Shown one piece after another: positions 18,097 through 26,487 of a stretch of 64,000 nt of DNA. The stretch is taken from positions 138,658 through 202,657 of the forward strand of contig CAVYFY010000025.1 in the NCBI GenBank assembly GCA_963767835.1. The letters are read 5' to 3'. Under the pieces are notes generated by a model. It was not told the DNA's origin. It did not search any database and saw only the letters and a list, made by a program, of their open reading frames with translations. How positions within the stretch are numbered: position 1 is the first letter of the stretch; each line of letters starts with the position of its first letter. Made by a program: the position numbers and the translations under genes. Origin of the DNA: SIAQ01 sp963767835 (GTDB taxonomy: Bacteria; Planctomycetota; Planctomycetia; Gemmatales; Gemmataceae).

Positions 18097-19065
18097 ATGG
18101 CAACCGCACATCGACTTTATGTGGGCACGATCGGCGAAGGGCTGTGGCGCAGCCTCGACGGCGGGGCGACCTTCACGCGGGCCATGGACGGCATGTTTGT
18201 GGAGTGCCACGTCCGCGCCTTGGCTGTCCATCCGCGCGAGCCGGACGTTCTCTATCTCGGCAGCGAGCAGGGACTGTTCTCGAGCCGGGATGGGGCCGAC
18301 AACTGGCGCCGCGTCGATATGCCGGTGATCGGCCAGCAAATCTGGTCGATCGTGTTGCACCCGGCAGCGCCCGAGGTGATCCTCGTCGGCGCCTGCCCAG
18401 CCCGGCTATTCCGCTCGCAAGACGCCGGCCAAACCTGGACGGAGCCAAACGCACGCATGATGCAAGGATGCCCACGCATCCTGCACACGCGCGTGACGGC
18501 CCTGTGCGGCCATGCCGACGATCCGCAAACCGTGTGGGCCGGCGTCGAAATCGATGGCGTCTACCGCAGCAAGGACGGCGGCCGCACCTGGCAGGGGATC
18601 GGCAAGGGGCTCAGCTCGCAGGACATCCACGCGCTGGCGTTCATCCCGGGCCAACCCGCACGCTTGATCGCGACCACGAACAATGATGTGAATGTCAGCA
18701 CCGACGAAGGGGAAACCTGGCAGCCGTTGCGATTGGGCGAAAAATTGCCGCTGCGATATTTTCGCGGCCTGGCCCAGCGTTCCGGGCAGGCGGACGCGCT
18801 ATTCCTGGGCAACGGCGATGGTCCGCCGGGCACGACCGGATTGATCGCCCGTTCGCTCGATGGCGGCGCGACCTGGCAGGAGACGCGGATGCCGGGCCGG
18901 GCCAACAGCACGATCTGGAACTTCGCCGTCCATGCCGCCGACGCGAATCTCGTTTACGCCAGCAGCGTCAGCGGCCAGGTGTATCGTTCAGTGGATGGCG
19001 GGGCATCCTGGGAGAAATTGCCACGCGAGTTCGGCGAGATTCGGGCGCTGTCGTGGATGCCGTGA
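18097..19065 (+). CDS. BNR/Asp-box repeat beta-propeller protein
   Basis: A 322-residue protein with at least four Asp-box motifs: SLDGGATF, SKDGGRTW, SLDGGATW and SVDGGASW, plus TDEGETW and SQDAGQTW as weaker copies. These mark a sialidase-like or photosynthesis-HCF136-like beta propeller. The catalytic Arg triad of sialidases cannot be identified, so a structural or binding role is likely. No signal peptide is seen. ATG 18097 is used because the frame upstream runs into the palindromic repeat. Confidence 0.7.
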   Translation: MATAHRLYVGTIGEGLWRSLDGGATFTRAMDGMFVECHVRALAVHPREPDVLYLGSEQGLFSSRDGADNWRRVDMPVIGQQIWSIVLHPAAPEVILVGACPARLFRSQDAGQTWTEPNARMMQGCPRILHTRVTALCGHADDPQTVWAGVEIDGVYRSKDGGRTWQGIGKGLSSQDIHALAFIPGQPARLIATTNNDVNVSTDEGETWQPLRLGEKLPLRYFRGLAQRSGQADALFLGNGDGPPGTTGLIARSLDGGATWQETRMPGRANSTIWNFAVHAADANLVYASSVSGQVYRSVDGGASWEKLPREFGEIRALSWMP

Positions 19066-19077
19066 GGCAATTCACGG

Positions 19078-19785
19078 CTACGCGGATTGCTGACCGTTCC
19101 CCGGCCCAAGCATGCGCTGATCCTGAAGCGTGCGCATGTAGGTTGCTTCGAGATCGAGCTTGATGCAGGGCCCGTTCTTGAGCCAAAAGGGCAACGTCGG
19201 CAATGGGGCGCCCACCGCCATTGAATGATGCCAGATTTCCAGGCTCGTTTGATCGCCAAGATGCCAGGGGCGATAGGACGCAGCCCAAAGATCAGAGGTT
19301 GGAGGCGCTGCCTCGTCATTCAGCCGGCGCAGCAGCTCGGCGTGCAAATCCGCTTTGCGATCCGTCACCAGGTCCACAATGATCAAGCCGACCGCTTGTT
19401 GCAAAAAGCTTGCGTATTTCGATGTAAACGCTTCTCGGGTTGCGGCGCGGTCCTTGTTGGCCGGGCTCACCAGCTCGATCGCGCCGATCAAAATCGGGCC
19501 GGATTCCGAATTGTACACGTCGATTTCGACCACGTCGGTCACCAGCGTCATCGGCATGGTCATTGTCGGAGCGGGTGGCTCCCAACTGGGCGGGACGATG
19601 CCCGCATCCTCCTCGAAGGCGGCTACATCAATTTCGATCCCAAACTGCACGTTCGGGTCCGCGAAATATCCCTTTGGCAACTGGCGATTCAAATCGAAGG
19701 CAATCACCGCAGCCCACGAATGGTGAAACGAATGCCATTGGCGGCGCTCACTCAATGGCGGATGAAAATGATCGAGCAACGGCAT
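19078..19785 (-). CDS. DUF4058 family protein
   Basis: A 235-residue protein that fits DUF4058, a family common in planctomycetes and cyanobacteria: MPLLDHFHPPL at the start, WHSFH near residue 17, VEIDVYNSESGPILIGAIEL in the middle and AFTSKYASFLQQ after it. The acidic residues followed by AIELVSPANK have the look of a PD-(D/E)XK nuclease core, but this is inference. ATG 19785 is preferred to 19848 because the family starts with MPLLDHF. It converges closely on the propeller gene, with 12 bases between the two stops. Confidence 0.72.
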   Translation of the reverse strand: MPLLDHFHPPLSERRQWHSFHHSWAAVIAFDLNRQLPKGYFADPNVQFGIEIDVAAFEEDAGIVPPSWEPPAPTMTMPMTLVTDVVEIDVYNSESGPILIGAIELVSPANKDRAATREAFTSKYASFLQQAVGLIIVDLVTDRKADLHAELLRRLNDEAAPPTSDLWAASYRPWHLGDQTSLEIWHHSMAVGAPLPTLPFWLKNGPCIKLDLEATYMRTLQDQRMLGPGNGQQSA

Positions 19786-19874
19786 GACGCACCACCAGGA
19801 TATGATATTGGCTTCCGGATTGAACCAGAATATTATAACCGGAATCACTCGCCCCCGTCAGATGGAAAACTGAG

Positions 19875-20759
19875 ATGCAATCGAAATCCATACTCACCTT
19901 GTTGGTGTTCGCGGGGACATCCCTATTCGCCGCCGCTCAGGAATCCTACAAGCTCGGCTCCGATTCCATGCGGCACGAGGGCGTTCCTGAAGGCAAAGTC
20001 ACGCAGGTGCCCGCGTGGAAAAGCGACATCTTCCCCGGCACCGTGCGCGATTGGTGGATCTATGTCCCCGCTCAGTATGACGACAAAAAGCCCGCTTGCG
20101 TCATGATCTTTCAGGACGGCGTCTGGTATCGCGATCCGAAAGGGCAATTCCGGGTGCCCACCGTGTTCGACAATCTCATCCACAAGAAGGAAATGCCCGT
20201 CACCATCGGCATCTTCCTCAATCCAGGCTCCGTTCCCGGCAGCGGTCCCGGCAAGAAATCACGCGCCAACCGCAGCTTCGAGTACGATCGCCTGGCCGAT
20301 CAATATGCCGTCTTCCTGGAGAAGGAAATCCTGCCGGAGGTCGCGAAGAAATACAACCTGCGCCAGGACGCCGCCGGCCGGGCCATCGGCGGCATCTCCT
20401 CAGGCGGCATCTGCGCCTTCACCGCCGCGTGGGAACGCCCCGATCTTTTCTCCAAAGTCCTCTCGCACGTCGGCAGCTTCACCAACATCCGCGGCGGCGA
20501 TGTCTATCCGAGCCTGATCCGCAAGACCGAAAAAAAGCCGATCCGCGTCTTCCTGCAAGACGGCTCCAGCGATCTCGACAACTTGCACGGCAGCTGGCCG
20601 CTCGCCAACCAGCAAATGGCCGCCGCGTTGAAAATGATGAATTATGATTACCGCTTCGAGTTCGGCACCGGTGGCCACAACGGCCAGCACGGCGGGGCGA
20701 TTCTGCCCGATTCGCTGAAATGGCTGTGGCGCGACACGGAAGAGCCGCGCACGAAGTAA
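19875..20759 (+). CDS. Secreted esterase (enterochelin esterase-like)
   Basis: A 294-residue protein with a Sec signal peptide (residues 1-21) and the alpha/beta hydrolase fold of the PF00756 esterase family. The serine nucleophile sits in GGISSGGICAF (about residue 177), and a probable acid and His follow in the C-terminal third (GSSDLDN, GTGGHNGQHGG). Related proteins hydrolyse ferric enterobactin or feruloyl esters; the substrate here is unknown. Its stop codon is inside the left arm of a palindrome. Confidence 0.75.
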   Translation: MQSKSILTLLVFAGTSLFAAAQESYKLGSDSMRHEGVPEGKVTQVPAWKSDIFPGTVRDWWIYVPAQYDDKKPACVMIFQDGVWYRDPKGQFRVPTVFDNLIHKKEMPVTIGIFLNPGSVPGSGPGKKSRANRSFEYDRLADQYAVFLEKEILPEVAKKYNLRQDAAGRAIGGISSGGICAFTAAWERPDLFSKVLSHVGSFTNIRGGDVYPSLIRKTEKKPIRVFLQDGSSDLDNLHGSWPLANQQMAAALKMMNYDYRFEFGTGGHNGQHGGAILPDSLKWLWRDTEEPRTK

Positions 20760-20798
20760 GCGGCCCGAAGCACCAGCCGCTTACTTCGTGCGCGGCTC
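20742..20798 (+). terminator. Palindrome containing the stop codon
   Basis: The 23-base arms 20742-20764 and 20776-20798 are perfect. The last codons and the TAA stop (20757-20759) of the esterase gene form part of the left arm, and the right arm ends 14 bases before the next ATG. No T-run follows. Confidence 0.7.
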
Positions 20799-20811
20799 CT
20801 TGGAGGTAACC

Positions 20812-21582
20812 ATGAATCGATTCTTCTGCATTTGCTGTTTGCTAATCGTGGCGGCGCCGATTGCCGGCCAGGATATTCCGCTGTCGAAGATTCTTGTTGA
20901 GAAGGAAGGCTGGCGCGTAGTGGCCAAGGTGCCAATACCGGCCGACTGTCTGTTCGCTCGCGCGGACGGCTCCATCATGATTTACAACACCAAGCTCATC
21001 GCAACGATCGACGTCGCGGGCAAGTTGACGTCCGACGGCGACGAAAGCGACTTCGGAAACAATGCCATCGTGGCCGTGAAAAGAACCGACCGTAACCATT
21101 TTTATAGTGTGGATGGCCAGAAACAGGTGATTTTCGCGGGGGCCGCAAAGAGGGACACACGGCTCAAACTCGATGGGCTCACCGCCCCCAGTTGCCTCAC
21201 CCTCTGGCCCGATGAAGGCCATCTCGTCATCGGTGAATCCGATGGCGCCTACCTCTGGGCCGTCCGCATCGAGAAAGACGGCAGCTTCGGCCCCGGCGAT
21301 CGCTACTACTCGCTTCGCACCAAGCCCGGCGAGAAGATGCACGTCAGCGCCATGACGATGGACGCGGGTTATCTGCTTTACGCTTGCACGCCGCTCGGCA
21401 TTCAGGTCTTCGATCCGACCGGCCGGCTCAGCGGCGTCGTCGCGGCGCCCTCGAAGGAGCCGATGACGGCGATCGCCATCGGCGGGGCAAACGCGGATGA
21501 GCTTTTCGTCGCGGCGGGCGGCGAGATTTATGCCCGTAAGATTCAGGGCAAGGCGAGTTACACGCTCAAGAAGAGCAAGTGA
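20812..21582 (+). CDS. Secreted beta-propeller-like protein
   Basis: A 256-residue protein with a Sec signal peptide (residues 1-18). The body has repeated four-stranded beta units (for example WPDEGHLVIGESDGAYLWAV and LLYACTPLGIQVFDPTGRL), suggesting a beta propeller of the SMP-30/gluconolactonase type. No catalytic residues can be assigned. It follows the esterase gene after a 52-base gap that holds the palindrome's right arm, so cotranscription is doubtful. Confidence 0.55.
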   Translation: MNRFFCICCLLIVAAPIAGQDIPLSKILVEKEGWRVVAKVPIPADCLFARADGSIMIYNTKLIATIDVAGKLTSDGDESDFGNNAIVAVKRTDRNHFYSVDGQKQVIFAGAAKRDTRLKLDGLTAPSCLTLWPDEGHLVIGESDGAYLWAVRIEKDGSFGPGDRYYSLRTKPGEKMHVSAMTMDAGYLLYACTPLGIQVFDPTGRLSGVVAAPSKEPMTAIAIGGANADELFVAAGGEIYARKIQGKASYTLKKSK

Positions 21583-21586
21583 TCGC

Positions 21587-22597
21587 TCAATTCCCTTTCT
21601 GTGCCGCTTTGACTTCGTAGGATCCGGACGATTGCGGGCTGTAAGGGCTGGGGTTGATCTGCAGGTACAATTTCCCGTCTTGCGTGGGCGTGCCCTCGTA
21701 GCGTTCGCCGATGATGAAGGTGTCGCCGTTTTCGCCGATCTTGCCGATGAGCAGGCCGCCGGAGTTTTTCGCGACGCCCTTCGCGCCCTTGAAACCGCCG
21801 GGCGCTGCCCTGCCATAGCCGTTCGGGCCGGACATCATCTGGCCCGGGTCGTCGGGGGCCAGATCGACCAGTCCCTTGGCGGTGATGACGATCGCGGAAT
21901 GGCCGTCCACCTGGAAATTCGTCGGCAGCCATTGGCCTCGCACTGCATATTTGGCCGCGTCAATCGTCACGTCCACATCGACGCCGGTAACCGACGCGGC
22001 GCGCATCGTCCGCATGTCGGCAAGGCTCAGCTCGACCGTGCCGAAATAGTCGGCCTTGGCCTTGATGCTCGGCGTCAAGATGCGGCCGACGATTGGGAAG
22101 GTCGGCGTGATTACGCGGTCGTCCACGATGATCTTCAAATCTTTCTTGGGATGCTTCGCTTGCAGCTTTTGCACTACGCTTTTGGCCCGGTTGGCGATTT
22201 CCGCTTCTTTCACTCGTGATGCGGTGACCGCGGCGGAATAAGAGTAGGGCCCGAGCTCGACGAGGGCCACCGCCGCTTTTTCGCGTTCGCGGAAATCGCT
22301 GCTGCCCAGCTTCTTGATCGCCGCGTCAATCTTGGCGGCGTGCCCGTCCGGCAAATGCGAGCCGAACTCGATGGCGCGGACATCCTTGATCGGCACCGCC
22401 AGCTTGCCATACGGCGTCTCAACCTCCAGCTTTTCCGACTGGATTTGCAGCCGCACGGTGCTGCCGTTGAGGAAGTGGATATCGACTTCGGCGCCTTTGG
22501 TTGGCGTCTCCTTCTTCGCATCCTTGCCGTCTTGACCCGAGGCGACGGTGAGAAGCAAGCCGAACAGAAAGACACCGACCAACATTTGGCGACGCAT
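21587..22597 (-). CDS. Secreted protein with HEAT-like middle and LecA-like C-terminal domain
   Basis: A 336-residue protein with a Sec signal peptide (residues 1-21). Residues 30-70 are beta-rich, 75-130 are helical (HEAT-like; DFREREKAAVALVELG), and residues 195-336 look like the galactose-binding PA-I lectin (LecA) fold: QWLPTNFQVDGHSAIVITAKG at the start, then PGQMMSGPNG, GLLIGKIGENGDTFIIG, KLYLQINPSPYS and SGSYEV at the end. The lectin assignment is by pattern only. ATG 22597 follows GGAGA; a longer upstream frame lacks a signal peptide. It faces the hicBA pair across a 147-base gap. Confidence 0.58.
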   Translation of the reverse strand: MRRQMLVGVFLFGLLLTVASGQDGKDAKKETPTKGAEVDIHFLNGSTVRLQIQSEKLEVETPYGKLAVPIKDVRAIEFGSHLPDGHAAKIDAAIKKLGSSDFREREKAAVALVELGPYSYSAAVTASRVKEAEIANRAKSVVQKLQAKHPKKDLKIIVDDRVITPTFPIVGRILTPSIKAKADYFGTVELSLADMRTMRAASVTGVDVDVTIDAAKYAVRGQWLPTNFQVDGHSAIVITAKGLVDLAPDDPGQMMSGPNGYGRAAPGGFKGAKGVAKNSGGLLIGKIGENGDTFIIGERYEGTPTQDGKLYLQINPSPYSPQSSGSYEVKAAQKGN

Positions 22598-22744
22598 GGG
22601 AATCTCCGGCACAAAAGGGGAATAAGTGTTCTTTGAATGTAACAACGGATTGCCCGATTGCCAACAAAAATCGCGGGAAAAAATCGGGGCAAGAGGTAGA
22701 ATGAAATCTGGAGGGCACGCGCATCGGAGCACGACTGATCGAGG

Positions 22745-22978
22745 ATGCAAATGAAGAAAAAGACCGATTTCACCGTTTCCGATGGCGATCTGGTTCTTCA
22801 CCTGGAAATTGCCGAGGAGGGGGGCTACATCGTAACCTCGCCTTTTGAACCGGAATTAATCACGGAAGCAGAATCTCTGGAAGACGCGTTCGACATGGCC
22901 CGTGACGCAATCAAGGCCCTGCGAGCCTCTCGGGCCAAGCTTCACCGCAAGCTAGCCCTAGCCAATGGTGGCATGTGA
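22745..22978 (+). CDS. hicB: HicB-family antitoxin
   Basis: A 77-residue protein with the partial RNase-H-like HicB fold: YIVTSPFEPELITEAESLEDAFDMARDAI. HicB binds and blocks the HicA toxin. The usual C-terminal DNA-binding domain is absent, so the pair's autoregulation is unclear. Its stop overlaps the toxin start by four bases (GTGA), so the two are translationally coupled. Confidence 0.75.
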   Translation: MQMKKKTDFTVSDGDLVLHLEIAEEGGYIVTSPFEPELITEAESLEDAFDMARDAIKALRASRAKLHRKLALANGGM

Positions 22979-23169
22979 GCCGCCGTGCTTTGGAAGCTCA
23001 TCTTACCAAGAACGGCTGTTTTTTTCATCACTACGGCGGGCGCCATGACATCTGGATGAATTCGCTGACGCTCGCTCAGTCTCCAGTTCCGCGTCACACG
23101 AAGATCAAGCGTGGAACTGTGCGCGGAATCTGCCGTCGATTAGGTGTCCCACCGCCGCCCGGCTTCTAG
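22975..23169 (+). CDS. hicA: HicA-family mRNA interferase toxin
   Basis: A 64-residue protein with the HicA double-stranded RNA-binding-like fold. GCFFHHYGGRHDIWMN carries the catalytic His region, and PVPRHTKIKRGTVRGICRRL is the typical C-terminal half. It would degrade mRNA when released from HicB. It begins at GTG 22975 and ends seven bases before the convergent MFS gene's stop. Antitoxin-first order is known for some hicBA loci. Confidence 0.78.
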   Translation: MSRRALEAHLTKNGCFFHHYGGRHDIWMNSLTLAQSPVPRHTKIKRGTVRGICRRLGVPPPPGF

Positions 23170-23175
23170 CGAAGC

Positions 23176-25449
23176 TCAATGCTGTTCCGTTCCAGCGATG
23201 TCGTCGTGCTCGTGAATCCAGACGCCCAGCGCCGCAATCGCTCGCCGGCATTCCTCGACCATGCTCGCCCCCTCCATTGGCGCCACGATTTCCCCGAACA
23301 CCACGCGGATGCGCTGCGGCTTGGCCGAGGGATCGGTATCGAGTGAACCGCAATAGACCGGCAACAGCGGAGCGCCGGTCTCGTGCCGCAATTCATTGAC
23401 CAGCGCTGCGATGGCGTCGGCGTATTCGGCATGCTCCAGGCTGATGGCGAGCAAATGGCCGTTGCGCAACGTGCGCAGCGCTTCCTGCTTGGCGTCGAGC
23501 CAGGACGCCCGCCCATCCCCAGGTCGAACGATGATGAGATTGAATCGCTTGGCGAGCGTCCGCAACAGGGCGCCGTCTTGCAGCGACTTGTCGTCTTCGA
23601 TGAGGATGACCTTGGTGGTGCGATCCGTTGCCGACACCATTTCCAGACAGCCGATCATGTCCTTGCAATTGGTGGCGAGGATGACGGGGCCTTCGGTGGG
23701 GAGGTTCTGCATGCCGACCGCCTTGAGGCGAATCTTGCCGAGCGATTCGAACCAGAACAGCGTGCGGACATAGAAATCGGGCAGCTTGCGGCGCAGGACG
23801 AAGAGGATGCCAATGGTCATCAGGGCGGCGCCCAGAAAGAGATAGCTGGGCAGGAATTCGGTGTCATAAACCCTGCGCGGCTCGCGGCCGGGCTCGTCCT
23901 TGCGAATGAGGAAATGCTCGTGGTGATTCCTTATTTTGTAACTGCTGACAATGACTTTGTCCCCTTCCTGCGGTGTGCCGCTGAGGACATCGAAAAACTG
24001 GTCGTCGAATTCGACCACGCGCAATTCAACCGGTACGAGGTCGGGGTCTGCCTCGCCCACTTCCTTCGCATACTTCCGCTCCTCTTCCTTGGCATGGTCT
24101 TTTTCTGGGTCCGGCTTTTGGGACTTGGAACGGAATTCCACGACGTCACCGTTTTCCAGTTCAATGGCCACGCGCTTGATCCAGCCATGTTTATTCACCT
24201 CAACCGGCTCTTTGATCACACCGATTGCCGCAACGTCGTTCTTAACGCGCACGACCTGAACCGAGACCTCCGGCGTCACGCCGGTGAGCTGGCTGAGCCA
24301 CACGAGGACAAAGAACAATGCCGAGGCGAGCATCGCGCCGGTGACGTTGATGAAGTTGCTGGTGGCGACGAGCTCCCCCTTGCTCTTTTTCGGCGCGCGC
24401 TGCTGCAACAGCGTGTAGAGCGGCACCATGTAGAAACCGCTGAAGAAGCCGATGATAATAAGGGCGATCACCAGCAGCCAGGTGACTTCGAGAGAAACGG
24501 CAGCGATGATGAGGGCGACAATCATGCCGACGCAACCGAGCGGAACGAGGCCCAGTTCGACCTTGCCGCCGGAAAGGTAGCCGGCCAGCGGGCTGCCCAG
24601 GCCAACGCCGAGCGCCACGGTGGCGACGATCAGGCTGGTGGTTTTTTCGTCCCAGCGCGGATCGCGCGATTCGCCGTGCATGTACATCGACGCCCGCATG
24701 TAGGAAACCATGAAGACGAAGAACGCGATCCCCAGGACCGCCAGCGCCAACGGCCGCGAGCGGAACATGATGCGCAGGTTCTCGATGAGCGGCTTGATCG
24801 GGTTCCAGGGGAACGGCCGATCGGGACTGGCGGCGGGGAGCCAAACGATCAAGAAGCTGGCGGCAGCGCCGATCAGCGATAGTGTCAGCAAGATCACGCC
24901 GATCCAGATTTCATTGGCGCGGAACCAATCGAACAGCAAGCCGCCGGCGACAGTGCCGAGGATGCTGGCGAGGAAGGTCGTCGATTCGAGGATGCCATTG
25001 CCGCGCGAGAGGATGTGGGGGCGGAGCAATTCGGGCATGGCGCCGTATTTGGCCGGCGCGAAGAAGGCGGCGTGAGTGCCCATCATGAAAACGCACGACA
25101 TCACGATCCAACCACCGACTTCGGGCTTGCCGAGGTTGGTGCCGAAATAGAAGCCGGCCATCAAGCACAGGGAAATGACGATCTCGGCGATTTTCCAAAA
25201 ACGCAGCGTCATTGTCTTGGAGTAGCGGTCGGCGTAATAGCCGGCGAAAACGCAAAAGATCGCCCAGGGAGCATAGAACAGCACCGGCATCAGGGTGATC
25301 GCGGTTGCTTGCGACATGATCTTCGTGTGCATCGCGTAGAACATCGCCGAAGCGTGGATCGCCTGATCATTGAAGCCGGCCAAAAACTGCGCGACGATCA
25401 AACCAACAAACGTGCGATTCGTGAGGTTCTCGGCAGGCTGATACGACAT
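23176..25449 (-). CDS. MFS lysophospholipid-transporter-like protein fused to a degenerate acyltransferase
   Basis: A 757-residue protein. Residues 1-430 are a 12-helix MFS transporter of the LplT type (FVGLIVAQFLAGFNDQAIHA; FFAPAKYGAMPEL). Residues 430-540 are a soluble insertion with a Glu/Lys-rich loop, and residues 560-757 are a PlsC-like acyltransferase domain. The usual NHxxxxD motif reads NCKDMIG and the FPEG motif is absent, so acyl transfer is probably lost. Bifunctional LplT-acyltransferase fusions import and reacylate lysophospholipids; here only the transport part looks intact. Confidence 0.75.
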   Translation of the reverse strand: MSYQPAENLTNRTFVGLIVAQFLAGFNDQAIHASAMFYAMHTKIMSQATAITLMPVLFYAPWAIFCVFAGYYADRYSKTMTLRFWKIAEIVISLCLMAGFYFGTNLGKPEVGGWIVMSCVFMMGTHAAFFAPAKYGAMPELLRPHILSRGNGILESTTFLASILGTVAGGLLFDWFRANEIWIGVILLTLSLIGAAASFLIVWLPAASPDRPFPWNPIKPLIENLRIMFRSRPLALAVLGIAFFVFMVSYMRASMYMHGESRDPRWDEKTTSLIVATVALGVGLGSPLAGYLSGGKVELGLVPLGCVGMIVALIIAAVSLEVTWLLVIALIIIGFFSGFYMVPLYTLLQQRAPKKSKGELVATSNFINVTGAMLASALFFVLVWLSQLTGVTPEVSVQVVRVKNDVAAIGVIKEPVEVNKHGWIKRVAIELENGDVVEFRSKSQKPDPEKDHAKEEERKYAKEVGEADPDLVPVELRVVEFDDQFFDVLSGTPQEGDKVIVSSYKIRNHHEHFLIRKDEPGREPRRVYDTEFLPSYLFLGAALMTIGILFVLRRKLPDFYVRTLFWFESLGKIRLKAVGMQNLPTEGPVILATNCKDMIGCLEMVSATDRTTKVILIEDDKSLQDGALLRTLAKRFNLIIVRPGDGRASWLDAKQEALRTLRNGHLLAISLEHAEYADAIAALVNELRHETGAPLLPVYCGSLDTDPSAKPQRIRVVFGEIVAPMEGASMVEECRRAIAALGVWIHEHDDIAGTEQH

Positions 25450-25572
25450 GGGGAATCCAATTCGGCAATCCTGCCGATACGGCGGCTGAGGTAAGCTATC
25501 CGAATTTTATACGCGACGGCCCTGTAATCTGCCAGGCCGTACGCTCATTGGGACGTTCCGTATAACAGCCGA

Positions 25573-26439
25573 ATGGCCACCGTCGAAACCATCACCGCGC
25601 TGCCGAGCCTGCCGCCGCGGCCCGCCGACAGCAACAAGGGCAGCTTCGGGCGCATCCTGATCGTCGCTGGAAGTCGAGGGATGTCGGGGGCGGCGGTGCT
25701 GTGCGCGTCGTCGGCGTTGCGCGGCGGGGCTGGTCTGGTCAAAGCCGCCGTGCCTGCCGAGATTCTCCCGATCGTGGCCGGGGGGCAACCGTGCTGCATA
25801 ACCGCCGCGCTGCCGCACGACGCCGACGGGCGCATATCGGCGCAAGCGCTGCCGTTGTTACTGAGCCTGGCCGAGGCGCACGATGTCGTCGCGGTTGGGC
25901 CGGGTCTGGATCGCAGCGCGGAATTGACGGGACTCCTGGCCGAGCTGGTCGCGAATATCGCCCGGCCCATGGTGATCGACGCCGACGGCTTGAACGCCTT
26001 TGCCGGCCAACCCGCGAAATTGCACGGACGGACGGCGCCGCGCATCATCACGCCGCATCCCGGCGAATTCGCCCGGCTCTTGCAAACGGATGTCAAAACG
26101 GTGCAAGCGCAACGCCGCGACTTGGCGGTCGAGTTCGCGCTCAAGCAGAATTTGATCGTCGTCTTGAAAGGGCATGGCACGATTGTCACGGATGGCCGAC
26201 GCGTTTTTGTCAACACGACCGGCAACCCCGGCATGGCGACCGGCGGCACGGGGGACGTGCTCACCGGCTTGATCGCCGCCCTGCTCGGCCAGCATCTGGC
26301 TCCCTTCGAGGCCGCTCAGCTCGGCGTTTTCGTGCACGGCCTGGCCGGCGACCTGGCGCGCGACCAGATCGGCGAAGTCAGCCTGATCGCCACGGACTTG
26401 CTCGATTTCCTGCCGCCGGCGTTGCGGCGAGAAATCTAG
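25573..26439 (+). CDS. nnrD: NAD(P)H-hydrate dehydratase
   Basis: A 288-residue protein of the ribokinase-like fold that repairs hydrated NAD(P)H using ADP or ATP. Markers are GSFGRILIVAGSRGMSGAAV near the start, VAVGPGLDRS, MVIDADGLNAF, TPHPGEFARLL and the signature NPGMATGGTGDVLTG near residue 220. The epimerase domain found in bifunctional Nnr is missing, so a separate epimerase is expected elsewhere. It is divergent from the MFS gene, with 123 bases between them. Confidence 0.88.
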   Translation: MATVETITALPSLPPRPADSNKGSFGRILIVAGSRGMSGAAVLCASSALRGGAGLVKAAVPAEILPIVAGGQPCCITAALPHDADGRISAQALPLLLSLAEAHDVVAVGPGLDRSAELTGLLAELVANIARPMVIDADGLNAFAGQPAKLHGRTAPRIITPHPGEFARLLQTDVKTVQAQRRDLAVEFALKQNLIVVLKGHGTIVTDGRRVFVNTTGNPGMATGGTGDVLTGLIAALLGQHLAPFEAAQLGVFVHGLAGDLARDQIGEVSLIATDLLDFLPPALRREI

Positions 26440-26487
26440 ACTTACGCAACCTCGTTCCTACGCTGCCGGACACCTGAGGGTAAATCG

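Noticed and set aside
23383..24882. A 499-codon plus-strand frame
   Set aside because: It is antisense to the MFS-acyltransferase gene, which has strong family motifs; the plus-strand product has none.
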